NCBI RefSeq assembly: GCF_943193155.1
Contig: NZ_CALPDB010000005.1
Coordinates: 124,001 to 188,000 of the forward strand
Source: Veillonella intestinalis
Lineage (GTDB): Bacteria; Bacillota; Negativicutes; Veillonellales; Veillonellaceae
Reading direction: 5' to 3'
Length of the DNA stretch: 64,000 nucleotides
Shown: piece after piece, positions 33,048 to 43,217 of the stretch
Numbering within the stretch: the first letter of the stretch is position 1
Layout of the letters: each line of letters opens with the position of its first letter
Notes under the pieces: model-generated
Told to the model about the DNA's origin: nothing
The model's database searches: none
The model's input: the letters and a program-made list of their open reading frames with translations, nothing else
Translations under genes and position numbers: made by a program

Positions 33048-33926
33048 TTATTTAAATTCATCGCATAAGCCTTGGAACATAGTTGCATCTGGTTTTACTA
33101 CATCATGTACCAATGCACGAGCATGAGGTCCACCATTAGCATCAGCTAATGCTTTTTCGAAGCATGGTTTAGTTGTATCTTGATAAATTAAACCAGTCAA
33201 TAACCCTTGATAGTCACCTAATGTTTTTAAAGCTTCTGCACGATTAGAAGGATCATAGCCTTCGATTTTTGTTAATGAAGTTAAGTTATCTTTAAAATAA
33301 TCGTAACCATTACGTTTATTATATGTTACGCATGGGCTAAATACGTTAATGAAAGAGAACCCTTCATGTTGCATACCTTGTTTGATTAGTTCTACTAATT
33401 CAGCACGGTTTGTCATGTAGCCTTGTGCTACAAATGTAGCGCCCGCAGCAATTGCAGTTTCGCAAATTGGCAATGGAGACTCAAAGGAACCATGTGGTGA
33501 TGTTTTTGTTACAAAACCAATGTCAGAACGAGGGGATGTTTGCCCTTTTGTTAAGCCATATACATGGTTGTCCATAACAACATAGGTAATATTTACATTA
33601 CGTTTAAATGCATGGATAGTGTGTCCCATACCGATAGCGAAAGCATCACCGTCACCACCGCAAACAACAACATCTAAATCTTGGTTAGCTAATTTTACAC
33701 CTTGTGCATATGGTAACGCACGACCATGTGTAGTATGGGCACCGTAAGCATAGAAATAGCCACCAATACGGCTAGAACAACCAATACCAGAGATAACAGC
33801 TAATTTTTCAGGAGAAATATCTAACTGAGTCACAGCATCAGTAATGGCCGCTTGTACCCCATAGTGACCACAACCAGGGCACCAGTTAGGGCGAATATCA
33901 TTTCTAAAATCAGTCACTTGAGCCAT
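33048..33926 (-). CDS. korB: 2-oxoacid:ferredoxin oxidoreductase, beta subunit
   Basis: 292 residues from ATG 33926 with AAGGAGG upstream; starts further upstream lie inside korA. N-terminal cysteine motif NWCPGCGHYG, ISGIGCSSRIGGYF, and the thiamine diphosphate motif CGGDGDAFAIGMGH (about 85-98) with VMDNHVYGLTKGQTSP. This is the KorB/OorB type for 2-oxoglutarate, though other 2-oxoacids are possible. It begins right after the korA stop and forms the TPP-binding half of the enzyme. Confidence 0.9.
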   Translation of the reverse strand: MAQVTDFRNDIRPNWCPGCGHYGVQAAITDAVTQLDISPEKLAVISGIGCSSRIGGYFYAYGAHTTHGRALPYAQGVKLANQDLDVVVCGGDGDAFAIGMGHTIHAFKRNVNITYVVMDNHVYGLTKGQTSPRSDIGFVTKTSPHGSFESPLPICETAIAAGATFVAQGYMTNRAELVELIKQGMQHEGFSFINVFSPCVTYNKRNGYDYFKDNLTSLTKIEGYDPSNRAEALKTLGDYQGLLTGLIYQDTTKPCFEKALADANGGPHARALVHDVVKPDATMFQGLCDEFK

Positions 33927-33927
33927 A

Positions 33928-35688
33928 TTATAAAACCTCCTTAATTGCTTTTTTAACATAGGTTGCTGTGAATGGATTACCATCATATTTTAAGCAACTA
34001 TGGAGCTTACATTTATTAGGCATGTTAATACGGAATAAGTCAGCTAATTGTGCTGTTGCATTTTGTTCACAAATAACAACTTTTTTAGCTTTTTCATAGA
34101 AAAGCATAAGTTGTTCTTTAGGGAATGGTTTAATCAATCGAAGTTGTAAGTGGTTAACTTTAACACCTTCCGCTTCCAATTCAGCAGCAGCCTCTTCAAT
34201 AGCACCACGGCTAGAAGCAATACCAATTACCAATACATCACACTCATCATGTTTAGCATTGTTAAGGAATGGTTCATATACATCAGCTACTGTACTCAAC
34301 TTGCGAAGACGTTTGTCAGTTTGACTAACGTGCATAGTTGGTGCTTCTGCTGGTTTACCTTCTTCATTATGTTCAAGGCCAGTGGATAAGAATAAACCAT
34401 TTTTCATACCAGGAATAGTACGAGGTGAAATACCATCTTCAGTTAATTCAAAACGTTTGAAGTAATGAGGACGTTCTAATTCTGGTAAATCTTCTTCTTT
34501 CATCATTTTGCCGCGTTCAATTGGCACACGGTTCAAATCAAAGGAAGGAACAGATTGTTTATTCAAACCTTGTTGTAAGTCAGGCATGAAGATAACTGGA
34601 CATTGATAAATTTCAGCCAAGTTGAAGGCTTTTTGAATTTCATAGAAACATTCTTCAATACTAGTTGGCGAAATAACGATATTCGCATAGTCACCATGTG
34701 CATTATGACAAGCTGCATTAATATCGGACGTTTCAACTTTAGTTGCCATACCAGTGGATGGGCCAGAACGTTGTACGTCGATAACTAACATTGGTAATTC
34801 AGCCATGGATGCCATGGACAAGGATTCAGCCATAAGACTTAACCCAGGGCCAGACGTACAAGTAAAGCCACGCACACCAGCGTATACACCACCCATCGCA
34901 GTCATGCAGGCAGCAATTTCGTCTTCTGTTTGAACAACAGTCGCCCCAATTTTGTCCATTTTCTTAATCATGTATTCCATAACTTCAGAAGCTGGCGTGA
35001 TTGGGTAGGATGCCATAAAACGAGAACCAGCAGCAATAGCACCTAACGCTAACGCTTCATTACCTAATAAGAACATCTGATCTTTAGGTTCTGGTACTGG
35101 TAATGTATCTACGTCGCCTTCACCGCGTTTTTCAACGATTAGAGTATAACCGTCTTCAAAAGCGCTTAAGTTTTTATCAATTACGTCTTGTGATTTTTTA
35201 GCAAAACGTTCTGAAATAGCTTTCTTAAATGGAGCTTTATCAAATCCTAAGAGAGCTACAGACATACCTAATGCTACAATATTACGCATTAGCAAAGAGC
35301 CTTGTTTCATAGCTGTTTCAGTAATAGGTACAGCTAAGCAAGTAACTGGTGCCCCTTCAAATTTAGAGAAGTCAGGGTTTACTTTGCTATCGCAAATAAT
35401 GTAACCACCATTACGAACTTCATTACCGTGCATATCAACGGTTTCTTGGTCTAATGCTACCAAGAAGTCAACGGATTCGCCAACAGTCATAATCTGTTCT
35501 AACGCAATGCGCAATGCAAAGGTTGTATGCCCGCCTTTAATACGAGATGCAAAGAGACGTTGGCTGTATAAAGAGTACCCCTCTTTAGCTAAGATTGTGG
35601 CCATAATTTCGCCGCAGCTTTCGATACCTTCGCCCTGCTGGCCACCCATTTTCCAGATAAAATCTTTACGTTTTTGCAAAAGATTCAC
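33928..35688 (-). CDS. korA: 2-oxoacid:ferredoxin oxidoreductase, fused gamma-alpha subunit
   Basis: 586 residues. The N-terminal gamma domain (about 10-190) starts WKMGGQQGEGIESCGEIMA; the alpha domain (about 205-586) has GNEALALGAIAAGSRFMASY, PITPASEVMEYM and GVRGFTCTSGPGLSLM. It oxidises a 2-oxoacid, most likely 2-oxoglutarate to succinyl-CoA, and reduces ferredoxin, or the reverse. ATG 35688 has AAGGAGG upstream. It is followed at once by korB, a two-gene operon. Confidence 0.9.
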   Translation of the reverse strand: MNLLQKRKDFIWKMGGQQGEGIESCGEIMATILAKEGYSLYSQRLFASRIKGGHTTFALRIALEQIMTVGESVDFLVALDQETVDMHGNEVRNGGYIICDSKVNPDFSKFEGAPVTCLAVPITETAMKQGSLLMRNIVALGMSVALLGFDKAPFKKAISERFAKKSQDVIDKNLSAFEDGYTLIVEKRGEGDVDTLPVPEPKDQMFLLGNEALALGAIAAGSRFMASYPITPASEVMEYMIKKMDKIGATVVQTEDEIAACMTAMGGVYAGVRGFTCTSGPGLSLMAESLSMASMAELPMLVIDVQRSGPSTGMATKVETSDINAACHNAHGDYANIVISPTSIEECFYEIQKAFNLAEIYQCPVIFMPDLQQGLNKQSVPSFDLNRVPIERGKMMKEEDLPELERPHYFKRFELTEDGISPRTIPGMKNGLFLSTGLEHNEEGKPAEAPTMHVSQTDKRLRKLSTVADVYEPFLNNAKHDECDVLVIGIASSRGAIEEAAAELEAEGVKVNHLQLRLIKPFPKEQLMLFYEKAKKVVICEQNATAQLADLFRINMPNKCKLHSCLKYDGNPFTATYVKKAIKEVL

Positions 35689-36310
35689 CCTCCTTAGGAT
35701 TAAACATTACATGGTATAGTGGATCTGTAAAATCTTTCAACTACTTATCATTTTAACATTTTTATACAAAATCAGCAAACAACTTCTCACAATCTAAGGT
35801 TTCCATTATGACTAGCCTGCAAGGCTAATTATAGCTTATAAATTACATACATTCTATAGTGTATAAAATATATCATCAGGATATCAAACGGAATATTAAT
35901 TCTTCATTTATTAATTTTTATACTCTATAATGAATTTTTTAGATATACATTTCACTATGAAATGTATTGCTCACTAAGAAGTAAAAAAGGCGTATCTGTA
36001 GTCATAGTATGCCATCCATACCACTCAAATAGATACGCCGTTTAGAATCATCTAAACTACAATACGTCCATATAAATTTTATATTTTATTAATTTTAAAT
36101 GCAAAGATTCAACTAACAAAACTAGAATTTAAATCATTATATTAGTAATTTGATTTAAGCCATTCAGTAATGAAATATCTCAATCTAAGAAAATATCATA
36201 CTAAATTAAGGAATTATAACCATGCCTATGAGCAAATGATATATCCCTACTCTTTTGTACCCTTTTACTATACTAAAGCAATTTAAACTAATCTGCCTAA
36301 TTCAATTAGT
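35689..36310. other. long intergenic region between korA and truA
   Basis: 622 AT-rich bases. Near the korA end a weak promoter can be drawn on the minus strand (TTGAAA, 16 bases, TATACC, within 35710-35745). A hairpin at 35989-36039 probably ends the truA transcript. The rest (36045-36310) shows nothing that I recognise. Confidence 0.55.
35989..36039 (-). terminator. probable terminator of the rplQ/ecf/truA side
   Basis: GGCGTATCT (35989-35997) with AGATACGCC (36031-36039) and a 33-base loop holding a second small hairpin (GTATG/CATAC). On the minus strand it is followed by UUUUUU. It lies 270 bases after the truA stop, so the link is tentative. Confidence 0.6.
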
Positions 36311-37099
36311 TTAGCGCCCTAGTGATTTCAATACTTCAGTCCTCCTAATTTCATCAAAAAATATCTCTTCCAAACATAAGCCTTGAGCTGGTGCTGTTTT
36401 TCCGATACAGCGCCGATCGCGCTGCGCTAATAAATCGGGAATTGCCTCTGGTTGAATTCGCCCAAGCCCTACATCTACTATAAGACCTGCAATATTACGA
36501 ACCATATGATACAAAAAACCATCGCCAATTACGTGTAACCGTAGTGTATCCCCTGCAAACAAAGGAACAACAGCATATATAGTTTTAACTGGATTGGCCG
36601 GTGTTGAGTTAGCCCCTTGCAAGGTTGTAAAATCATGCGTACCTTCTAAATAGCGAGCAGCCAACAAGATAGCCTCATGATTCAAAGGCTTTTTCACATG
36701 CCAATGATAGCGCATATTCAAGGGATCGGCTACAATATCATTATAAATAGTATATACATATTCCTTCCCTACAATATTCCAACGGGGTTTCCAATCTAAA
36801 GGAATTTCTTCGGCTCGTCGTATGACAATATACGGTGGTAAATGAGCAATTAGGGCACGAGTTAAATTTTCTACGGGAATTCGTCCTGATGTAAAAAAAG
36901 TAACGACCTGAAAACAAGCATGTACCCCTGCATCAGTGCGAGAAGCACCATAAATAGAAATAGGCTCATTACACACACGACTTAACGCCTTTTCTAAACA
37001 ATCTTGCACCGTAATCCCATTCTGTTGACTTTGATAGCCATTTAATTCCGTGCCATCATAGGCAACAATTAAGCGTATATTACGTTGTACTATTTCCAA
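36311..37099 (-). CDS. truA: tRNA pseudouridine(38-40) synthase TruA
   Basis: 262 residues. Catalytic aspartate in GASRTDAGVHA (about residues 55-65), YDGTELNGYQSQQNG at the start, HDFTTLQGAN and the C-terminal FLYHMVRNIAGLIVDVG. It modifies the tRNA anticodon stem. It is the last gene of the ecf group, 10 bases after ecfT, as in many Firmicutes. Confidence 0.96.
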   Translation of the reverse strand: MEIVQRNIRLIVAYDGTELNGYQSQQNGITVQDCLEKALSRVCNEPISIYGASRTDAGVHACFQVVTFFTSGRIPVENLTRALIAHLPPYIVIRRAEEIPLDWKPRWNIVGKEYVYTIYNDIVADPLNMRYHWHVKKPLNHEAILLAARYLEGTHDFTTLQGANSTPANPVKTIYAVVPLFAGDTLRLHVIGDGFLYHMVRNIAGLIVDVGLGRIQPEAIPDLLAQRDRRCIGKTAPAQGLCLEEIFFDEIRRTEVLKSLGR

Positions 37100-37109
37100 T
37101 GCAAGCTCC

Positions 37110-37919
37110 TTAAATTGTAATCGGGAAAAACCGCAATACTAAAAGTACACCTGTCACTACAAGTATACCCGCAACACCAATGTAATCATACGAAGTAATG
37201 GTCAATTCACGCATACGAGTACGATTCTGCCCCCCACGATAACAACGGGCTTCCATAGCAACGGCTAATTCATCAGCTCGGCGAAAGGCACTAATGAATA
37301 AAGGAACTAATAACGGTACCATATTCTTAGCCCGCTTAATAATACTCCCAGTCGTAAAATCAGCGCCCCTTGAAGCTTGTGCTTTCATAATGCGGTCCGT
37401 TTCTTCTAATAAAGTAGGGATAAAACGTAGCGCAATTGTCATCATCATAGCTAATTCATGGGCCGGTACCCCAATACGCCGAAAAGGATTTAATAAATGC
37501 TCAATTCCATCGGTCAAACGAATCGGAGAGGTAGTATATGTGAGCAAGGAAGAAAAGATAATTAAAAATACTAACCGCGCGGCCATAAAGCTCCCCATGC
37601 GCAAACCTTCTTCAGTAATTCGTAAAAAGCCCATCTCCCAAAGAACGGTCCCTGGTGTAGTAAAGATATGAATTGTCATAGTAAATACTATAATAATCCA
37701 CAACGGCTTAATAGAGTTCCATACAAGGCGCATAGGCAATCGAGATAAGGCCACTGTAAAGACCGTAAATAAGCCCACAACTACATAGGCTAGGGTAGTT
37801 TCTGCTAAAAATATAGCTACGATAAAAATCATAGTAGCAATAATCTTAGCCCGTGGGTCCATACGGTGTAAAAAAGAATCGCCTGGGAAGTATTGGCCAA
37901 TTGTAATATTACTTAGCAT
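37110..37919 (-). CDS. ecfT: energy-coupling factor transporter, membrane subunit EcfT
   Basis: 269 residues with five or so membrane segments. Starts IGQYFPGDSFLHRMDPRAKI, the usual EcfT opening, and carries the two coupling motifs with Ala-Arg-Gly type charge patterns: IMKAQASRGADF and VAMEARCYRGGQNRTRMR. It links the two ATPases with interchangeable substrate-binding proteins such as the queT product. It overlaps ecfA2 by 11 bases. Confidence 0.95.
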   Translation of the reverse strand: MLSNITIGQYFPGDSFLHRMDPRAKIIATMIFIVAIFLAETTLAYVVVGLFTVFTVALSRLPMRLVWNSIKPLWIIIVFTMTIHIFTTPGTVLWEMGFLRITEEGLRMGSFMAARLVFLIIFSSLLTYTTSPIRLTDGIEHLLNPFRRIGVPAHELAMMMTIALRFIPTLLEETDRIMKAQASRGADFTTGSIIKRAKNMVPLLVPLFISAFRRADELAVAMEARCYRGGQNRTRMRELTITSYDYIGVAGILVVTGVLLVLRFFPITI

Positions 37920-38778
37920 GGTGTACCTCCTTTAACGTTCTTTCAATCGCGCTCACTGCATCATCCACAGAAATAACTTGCTGTGATACAGGTAAGCCAC
38001 GACCTCGCAAATATTCAACTAACTTTGAAACAGGCGGCACATCCACACCAGCCTCTTGCAATTCTTGGCGTTTGTTCATAAAAATATCTAGCGGTTTACC
38101 ATCTAATTGAATTTGTCCATTATCAATCACAATTAAGCGATTAGCCATGCGCGAAATATCTTCCATATTGTGTGATACAAGGACGACTGTAATGCCTTTT
38201 TTCTCATGAAGTTCCATAATTTTCTGGAAAATCTCTTCACGACCAAAAGGGTCTAGCCCTGCTGACGGCTCATCCAATATTAAATAATCAGGATTTAAAG
38301 CCACTACTCCAGCAATGGCGACACGCCGCATTTGCCCACCAGATAATTGGAAGGGCGAACGTTCTGCATAGGTTTCATAGTCTAAGCCTACAAAATCCAT
38401 AGCTTCGCGCACTCGCTTAGCCACTTCATCATCACTAAGACCTAAGTTTTTAGGCCCAAAAGCAATATCTTGCGCAATAGTTTCTTCAAATAGCTGATGC
38501 TCTGGATACTGAAACACCATGCCCACTTTGTGACGCATTAGCTTAGCTTCTTCAGTCTTAAGAGCTGCATCAACACCATTAATAGTAACAACTCCTGTTG
38601 TAGGGTGCAGTAAACCATTTAAATGTTGTACTAAAGTTGATTTACCAGAGCCAGTATGGCCAATAATACCAACAAAGTCGCCTTCTTTTATTGTTAAATT
38701 AATTCCTTTTAATGCCTCTTTACGATATGGCGTATTTTCACCATATACATAAGAAACAGAGTCTAATACTATTGGCAT
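37909..38778 (-). CDS. ecfA2: energy-coupling factor transporter ATPase EcfA2
   Basis: 289 residues, ABC ATPase: Walker [22 protein letters not shown] (near 36-56), Q-loop [14 protein letters not shown], signature [13 protein letters not shown], Walker [14 protein letters not shown]. It is the EcfA2 type by place and by the [12 protein letters not shown] motif. It drives vitamin and precursor uptake. It overlaps both neighbours, by 10 bases with ecfA1 and 11 with ecfT. Confidence 0.95.
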   Translation of the reverse strand: MPIVLDSVSYVYGENTPYRKEALKGINLTIKEGDFVGIIGHTGSGKSTLVQHLNGLLHPTTGVVTINGVDAALKTEEAKLMRHKVGMVFQYPEHQLFEETIAQDIAFGPKNLGLSDDEVAKRVREAMDFVGLDYETYAERSPFQLSGGQMRRVAIAGVVALNPDYLILDEPSAGLDPFGREEIFQKIMELHEKKGITVVLVSHNMEDISRMANRLIVIDNGQIQLDGKPLDIFMNKRQELQEAGVDVPPVSKLVEYLRGRGLPVSQQVISVDDAVSAIERTLKEVHHAK

Positions 38779-39611
38779 AATTGGTCCCCCAACTCTTCCT
38801 CCGTAATAATATCAGCCGGTAAATTCATCCCATTTTTTCGCAATTTAGCAGCTACTTCAGCAGCCACAGGTACATCTAAACCTAAGTCTTTTAACATTGG
38901 TACTTGTGAAAAAATTTCTTTTGGCGTGCCTTCATGTAGTAATTTACCATTTTTCATTACCACTACACGATCAGATGTAACCGCTTCCTCCATAAAATGA
39001 GTAATATAAACAATGGTAATGCCTTCTTCTTTATTTAAACGATGAACAGTCTCTAATACTTCTTTACGTCCTACTGGGTCCAACATAGCCGTCGGTTCAT
39101 CTAATACAATACAGTCAGGCTTCATAGCTAATACACCAGCAATAGCGATTCGCTGCTTTTGACCACCCGAAAGTAAACCTGGTGAATGTAAGGCATATTC
39201 TGTCATATTCACACTTTTTAATGCTTCATTGACACGGCTACGAATTTCTTCGGGTGCTATGCCAAGATTTTCTGGACCAAAGGCCACATCTTCCTCTACA
39301 ACAGCAGCCACGATTTGATTGTCTGGATTCTGAAATACCATGCCTACATGCTGACGAATATCCCACAAATGGTCAACATCACTGGTATCCATACCTAGTA
39401 CTGTAACAGTCCCTTTTGTAGGTGTTAATAATACATTAAAATGCTTTGCTAAGGTACTTTTGCCACTCCCATTCGTGCCAATAATACTAACAAATTCACC
39501 CTTACGAATCGTAAGGCTTACATCATCTAAGGCATATACTACATTGCCAGACTCATCTTCATAGGTATGACTCATATGATTAGTCTGTATCATAATGTCT
39601 TGTGTACTCAT
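38769..39611 (-). CDS. ecfA1: energy-coupling factor transporter ATPase EcfA1
   Basis: 280 residues. Walker [20 protein letters not shown]-loop [20 protein letters not shown] (the EcfA1-type NPDNQ), signature [13 protein letters not shown], Walker [14 protein letters not shown]. It pairs with EcfA2 and EcfT. ATG 39611 has GAGGAT upstream. First of the four genes ending in truA, with its own promoter at 39652-39681. Confidence 0.95.
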   Translation of the reverse strand: MSTQDIMIQTNHMSHTYEDESGNVVYALDDVSLTIRKGEFVSIIGTNGSGKSTLAKHFNVLLTPTKGTVTVLGMDTSDVDHLWDIRQHVGMVFQNPDNQIVAAVVEEDVAFGPENLGIAPEEIRSRVNEALKSVNMTEYALHSPGLLSGGQKQRIAIAGVLAMKPDCIVLDEPTAMLDPVGRKEVLETVHRLNKEEGITIVYITHFMEEAVTSDRVVVMKNGKLLHEGTPKEIFSQVPMLKDLGLDVPVAAEVAAKLRKNGMNLPADIITEEELGDQLCQ

Positions 39612-39651
39612 TATTTATCCTCAACTTAATGTATACATAATTACTATATTG

Positions 39652-39681
39652 ATAATATAAAAATAGCGGTCATTCGTCAAC
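39652..39681 (-). promoter_or_regulatory. promoter of ecfA1 with overlapping inverted repeat
   Basis: Minus strand TTGACG (39681-39676) and TATTAT (39657-39652), 18-base spacer. CAACCTAC and GTAGGTTG (39680-39704 on the map) form an 8-bp inverted repeat that ends at the -35 box. Confidence 0.65.
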
Positions 39682-39787
39682 CTACGATTTACAAGTAGGT
39701 TGTTAATCTATCCTTTTATTTTACAATTTATTAGCCTTTATTTTTATAGTATCAATGCCACTATATTTCAGTATAACATGAAAAAAG

Positions 39788-39816
39788 CGGTGTTGCTAAC
39801 ATCTGTTGCAACACCG
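39788..39816 (-). terminator. terminator of the ribosomal block after rplQ
   Basis: CGGTGTTGC (39788-39796) with GCAACACCG (39808-39816), 11-base loop; on the minus strand followed by GCUUUUUUC. It lies 13 bases after the rplQ stop. Confidence 0.9.
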
Positions 39817-39828
39817 ACTTCCTAATTA

Positions 39829-40164
39829 CTAAACGAGCTCAATAATTGCTAATGGAGCTGCATCGCCTTTACGAAGGCCAGTTTTAATCACACGAGTGTA
39901 ACCGCCTTGACGATCAGCATATTTTGGAGCAATTTCGTCAAATAATTTCTTAACTACATCTTCATCCATAAGATATGCAAGTACCTGACGACGAGCGTGA
40001 AGATCACCGCGTTTTGCAAGAGTGATCATCTGGTCAGCTAAACCACGAAGTTCTTTAGCTTTAGCTTCAGTCGTTTCAATACGATCATACTGGAAGAAAG
40101 ATGTTAACATACCGCGGAATAATGCTTTACGAGCAGAGCTGTCACGGCCTAATTTTCTATACAT
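39829..40164 (-). CDS. rplQ: 50S ribosomal protein L17
   Basis: 111 residues, starting [19 protein letters not shown], with [20 protein letters not shown] and [13 protein letters not shown]. Normal length for the short bacterial L17. It closes the alpha-operon section behind rpoA and is followed by a terminator. Confidence 0.97.
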   Translation of the reverse strand: MYRKLGRDSSARKALFRGMLTSFFQYDRIETTEAKAKELRGLADQMITLAKRGDLHARRQVLAYLMDEDVVKKLFDEIAPKYADRQGGYTRVIKTGLRKGDAAPLAIIELV

Positions 40165-40176
40165 TAGTCATCCTCC

Positions 40177-41181
40177 TTATTCGCCTTTTTTCTTCAAGTA
40201 AAATGGTCCCAATGGATGATTTTGAAGTTTTTCTTCAATTTCATCAATGGATTTTTTACCTAAATTACGTACCTTACCTAAATCATCCATGCTCTTATCC
40301 AAGAGGTCCGCAATTGTATTAATGCTTGCGCGTTTTAAACAATTATATGCACGAACAGATAATTCTAAATCGTCGATAAGGATTTTGGATGGACCATCAT
40401 CAGGTTCGTCACCAGCTGGTAACGCATCTGCAGCAGGGCCATCAGTATCATCTACTCCAGGAACAATAAATTCCTCAGCAGAATGTGCTAATTTAGTGAA
40501 GTTCTTTAAGTAACCAATCATAATGTTGGCAGAACGTGCTACAGCTTCAGCGGCCGTAATAGAACCATTGGTAACTACTTCAAGAGTAAGTTTATCAAAG
40601 TCCATTTCGTTGCCTACGCGCACATCACTTACTTCATATTTTGCTCGAAGAATAGGAGAGAAAATAGAGTCGATAGGAATTCGACCAATTACATCATCAT
40701 CCTTTTTATTCTTCGTGGATGGCACATAACCTTTACCACGTTCAATGCGCACATCCATTACTAGATGAGCTACCTCATCCATCGTAGCAATTACGAGGTC
40801 AGGATTTAAAATTTCTACCTCAGGTGGGAAATTTCGTCCAAATTCACCAGCAGTTAACACACCTTCTTTTTGAATATCAATATGAAGATCCAAAGGAAGC
40901 TGTGCTTCGCTATCTAAGCGAAGGCATAACTGTTTGAGGTTAAGAATTATATCCGTTACGTCCTCACGAATACCAGGAATGGTAGAAAATTCATGAAGCA
41001 CTCCATCAATCTTAATGGAAGTAATGGCCGCTCCATCTAAAGACGAAAGCAGAATTCGACGTAAGCTATTGCCGAGCGTAATCCCGTAGCCACGATCTAA
41101 TGGTTCACAGACGAATTTACCATAACGACCGTCATCGCGTACTTCAACTTTCTCGATTTTTAATTTCTTTTCTTCGCTCAT
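40177..41181 (-). CDS. rpoA: RNA polymerase alpha subunit
   Basis: 334 residues from ATG 41181 with GGAGG nine bases upstream. The N-terminal assembly domain has GYGITLGNSLRRILLSSLDGAA; the C-terminal domain (about 265-330) has ELSVRAYNCLKRASINTIADL and the helix-hairpin-helix segment KVRNLGKKSIDEIEEKL used for UP-element and activator contacts. It follows rpsK across a hairpin, with no rpsD in between. Confidence 0.97.
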   Translation of the reverse strand: MSEEKKLKIEKVEVRDDGRYGKFVCEPLDRGYGITLGNSLRRILLSSLDGAAITSIKIDGVLHEFSTIPGIREDVTDIILNLKQLCLRLDSEAQLPLDLHIDIQKEGVLTAGEFGRNFPPEVEILNPDLVIATMDEVAHLVMDVRIERGKGYVPSTKNKKDDDVIGRIPIDSIFSPILRAKYEVSDVRVGNEMDFDKLTLEVVTNGSITAAEAVARSANIMIGYLKNFTKLAHSAEEFIVPGVDDTDGPAADALPAGDEPDDGPSKILIDDLELSVRAYNCLKRASINTIADLLDKSMDDLGKVRNLGKKSIDEIEEKLQNHPLGPFYLKKKGE

Positions 41182-41228
41182 CAGGACAATCCTCCTATTA
41201 AACACGCCTTTCATCTATAGTATATCAT

Positions 41229-41251
41229 AGCGACCGCTCCAAGCGATCGCT
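41229..41251 (-). other. hairpin between rpsK and rpoA
   Basis: AGCGACCGCT (41229-41238) with AGCGATCGCT (41242-41251): a 10-bp stem with one G-U on the RNA and a three-base loop. No U-run. It lies where rpsD would sit in most genomes. Confidence 0.65.
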
Positions 41252-41262
41252 TAAACTATAAA

Positions 41263-41652
41263 TTATACACGACGACGTTTTGGAGGACGGCAACCATTGT
41301 GAGGAATTGGAGTAACGTCTTTAATGCTGTTAACTTCAAGACCTGCAGCTTGCAATGCACGGATTGCAGCTTCACGACCAGAGCCTGGACCTTTTACGAA
41401 TACTTCAACCTGACGTAAGCCATGTTCCATAGCAGCTTTAGCAGCTTGTTCAGCAGCCATTTGAGCCGCAAATGGAGTGCTCTTACGGGAGCCACGGAAT
41501 CCAAGACCACCAGCGGAGGCCCAGGAAAGGGCATTACCGTTTGTATCAGTAATTGTTACGATAGTGTTATTAAATGTGGAACGGATATGAGCCGCACCAG
41601 ATTCAACGTGTTTCTTTTCTTTTCTTTTGCTTCTTACTACCTTTTTAGCCAC
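41263..41652 (-). CDS. rpsK: 30S ribosomal protein S11
   Basis: 129 residues; [41 protein letters not shown] and the C-terminal [12 protein letters not shown] are typical S11. It follows rpsM by 17 bases. Confidence 0.97.
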   Translation of the reverse strand: MAKKVVRSKRKEKKHVESGAAHIRSTFNNTIVTITDTNGNALSWASAGGLGFRGSRKSTPFAAQMAAEQAAKAAMEHGLRQVEVFVKGPGSGREAAIRALQAAGLEVNSIKDVTPIPHNGCRPPKRRRV

Positions 41653-41669
41653 GCTTTATCCCTCCTTTA

Positions 41670-42038
41670 TTATTTCTTCTTCCCAGCAATTGCTTTTCTA
41701 GGACCCTTACGAGTACGAGCATTTGTCTTAGTGCGTTGACCGCGTAAAGGCAATCCCGCACGATGACGTTTCCCGCGATAGGAGTTGATTTCAATTAAGC
41801 GCTTAATGTTAAGTGCTTCTTCACGACGAAGGTCACCTTCAACCTTGTACTCTTCATCAAGAAGAGCACGGATTTTCGCAACTTCATCTTCAGTAAGGTC
41901 ACGAACGCGAGTATCTGGATTGATACCTGTTTTTTCCAAAATTTCTTTGGACAAAGTAAGTCCGATACCATAAATATAAGTCAAACCAATTTCCACACGT
42001 TTGTCACGTGGTAAATCTACACCGGCTATACGTGCCAT
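41670..42038 (-). CDS. rpsM: 30S ribosomal protein S13
   Basis: 122 residues; starts [21 protein letters not shown] and ends in the basic tail [27 protein letters not shown] lies nine bases before ATG 42038. Standard position between rpmJ and rpsK. Confidence 0.97.
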   Translation of the reverse strand: MARIAGVDLPRDKRVEIGLTYIYGIGLTLSKEILEKTGINPDTRVRDLTEDEVAKIRALLDEEYKVEGDLRREEALNIKRLIEINSYRGKRHRAGLPLRGQRTKTNARTRKGPRKAIAGKKK

Positions 42039-42060
42039 CTATTCATCCACCTCCTATCAA

Positions 42061-42174
42061 TTATCCTTGTTTTTGTTTATGTTTCGGGTTTTCGCAAATT
42101 ACCATTACACGGCCTTTACGTTTAATGATTTTGCATTTTTCGCATATCTTTTTAACTGATGGTCTAACCTTCAT
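42061..42174 (-). CDS. rpmJ: 50S ribosomal protein L36
   Basis: 37 residues, from ATG 42174 with GGAGG upstream. It starts [19 protein letters not shown] and has the zinc-ribbon ligands of CEKC and ICENPKHK (C-x2-C, C-x4-H). This is the zinc-binding form of L36. It lies between infA and rpsM. Confidence 0.95.
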   Translation of the reverse strand: MKVRPSVKKICEKCKIIKRKGRVMVICENPKHKQKQG

Positions 42175-42203
42175 AAGTACCTCCTTTGTGTCGCTGCCGC
42201 TTA

Positions 42204-42422
42204 CTATTTAAAACGGTAGGTAATACGACCACGATTTAAGTCATATGGTGTCAGTTCCATAGTAACTTTATCACCGGGAAGGATACGAATAAAATTCATA
42301 CGCATTTTGCCTGACACATGAGCAAGTACCACATGACCATTTTCAAGTTCTACCTGAAACATGGCATTTGGTAAAGCTTCAACGACCGTACCTTCCACTT
42401 CAATAACGTCTTCTTTTGACAT
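42204..42422 (-). CDS. infA: translation initiation factor IF-1
   Basis: 72 residues of the S1-like OB fold: [39 protein letters not shown] and [17 protein letters not shown]. Full length and standard place after map. Confidence 0.97.
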   Translation of the reverse strand: MSKEDVIEVEGTVVEALPNAMFQVELENGHVVLAHVSGKMRMNFIRILPGDKVTMELTPYDLNRGRITYRFK

Positions 42423-42443
42423 ATCATTTCCTCCGGCTACTGG

Positions 42444-43214
42444 TTATTTTATCAACCTGGGTTCATCACGCATGGTCAAAATTTCAGGGCCGTTTTCAGT
42501 AACAACCACTGTATGTTCAAAGTGAGCCGCTGGTTTGCCATCACGGGTGACAGCTGTCCAGTCATCACCGAGAACTTGCACTTCGTAAGTACCCATAGTA
42601 ATCATTGGCTCAATACAAAGCACCATACCCGGCTTTAAAAGAGGGCCATGCCCAGCCGGACCGTAATTTGGAATTTGTGGATCTTCATGCATTTCACGAC
42701 CAAGACCATGACCAACAAAGTCACGTACCACTCCAAATCCGAATTTTTCACAATACGTCTGAACAGCATGAGAGATATCTCCCACTCTGTTCCCGACAAC
42801 AGCTTGTTCAATACCTTTAAACAAGCTTTCTTCTGTCACTTTGAGAAGTTTCATAACCTGAGGTTTGACCTTCCCAATAGGAATGGTTACACAGGAATCC
42901 CCATGATACCCATTTACTGAAGACACAAGGTCAATGCTAATAATATCACCATTCTTCAGTTTGCGATGAGCATTGGGAATACCATGTACCACTTCATCAT
43001 TGATAGAAGCGCAAATTGTTGCAGGATACCCATAGTAACCTTTGCAGCTTGGTTCACCACCATGGCTGCGAATATATTCTTCGGCAAATTGATCTAATTC
43101 CAAGGTGCTAACACCTGGTTTAGCTACTGCAATAAGCTGTTGCAATGTTTCAGCGGTAAGCTTACATGCCTGACGGATATACTCAATTTCATGTTCCGAT
43201 TTCAAAATAATCAT
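42444..43214 (-). CDS. map: methionine aminopeptidase, type I
   Basis: 256 residues. Metal ligands visible: the aspartates of IISIDLVSSVNGYHGDS, the histidine of GHGLGREMHEDP, and the glutamates of CIEPMITMG and HFEHTVVV. It removes the initiator methionine. It follows adk by three bases, the common order secY-adk-map-infA. Confidence 0.96.
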   Translation of the reverse strand: MIILKSEHEIEYIRQACKLTAETLQQLIAVAKPGVSTLELDQFAEEYIRSHGGEPSCKGYYGYPATICASINDEVVHGIPNAHRKLKNGDIISIDLVSSVNGYHGDSCVTIPIGKVKPQVMKLLKVTEESLFKGIEQAVVGNRVGDISHAVQTYCEKFGFGVVRDFVGHGLGREMHEDPQIPNYGPAGHGPLLKPGMVLCIEPMITMGTYEVQVLGDDWTAVTRDGKPAAHFEHTVVVTENGPEILTMRDEPRLIK

Positions 43215-43217
43215 TGA

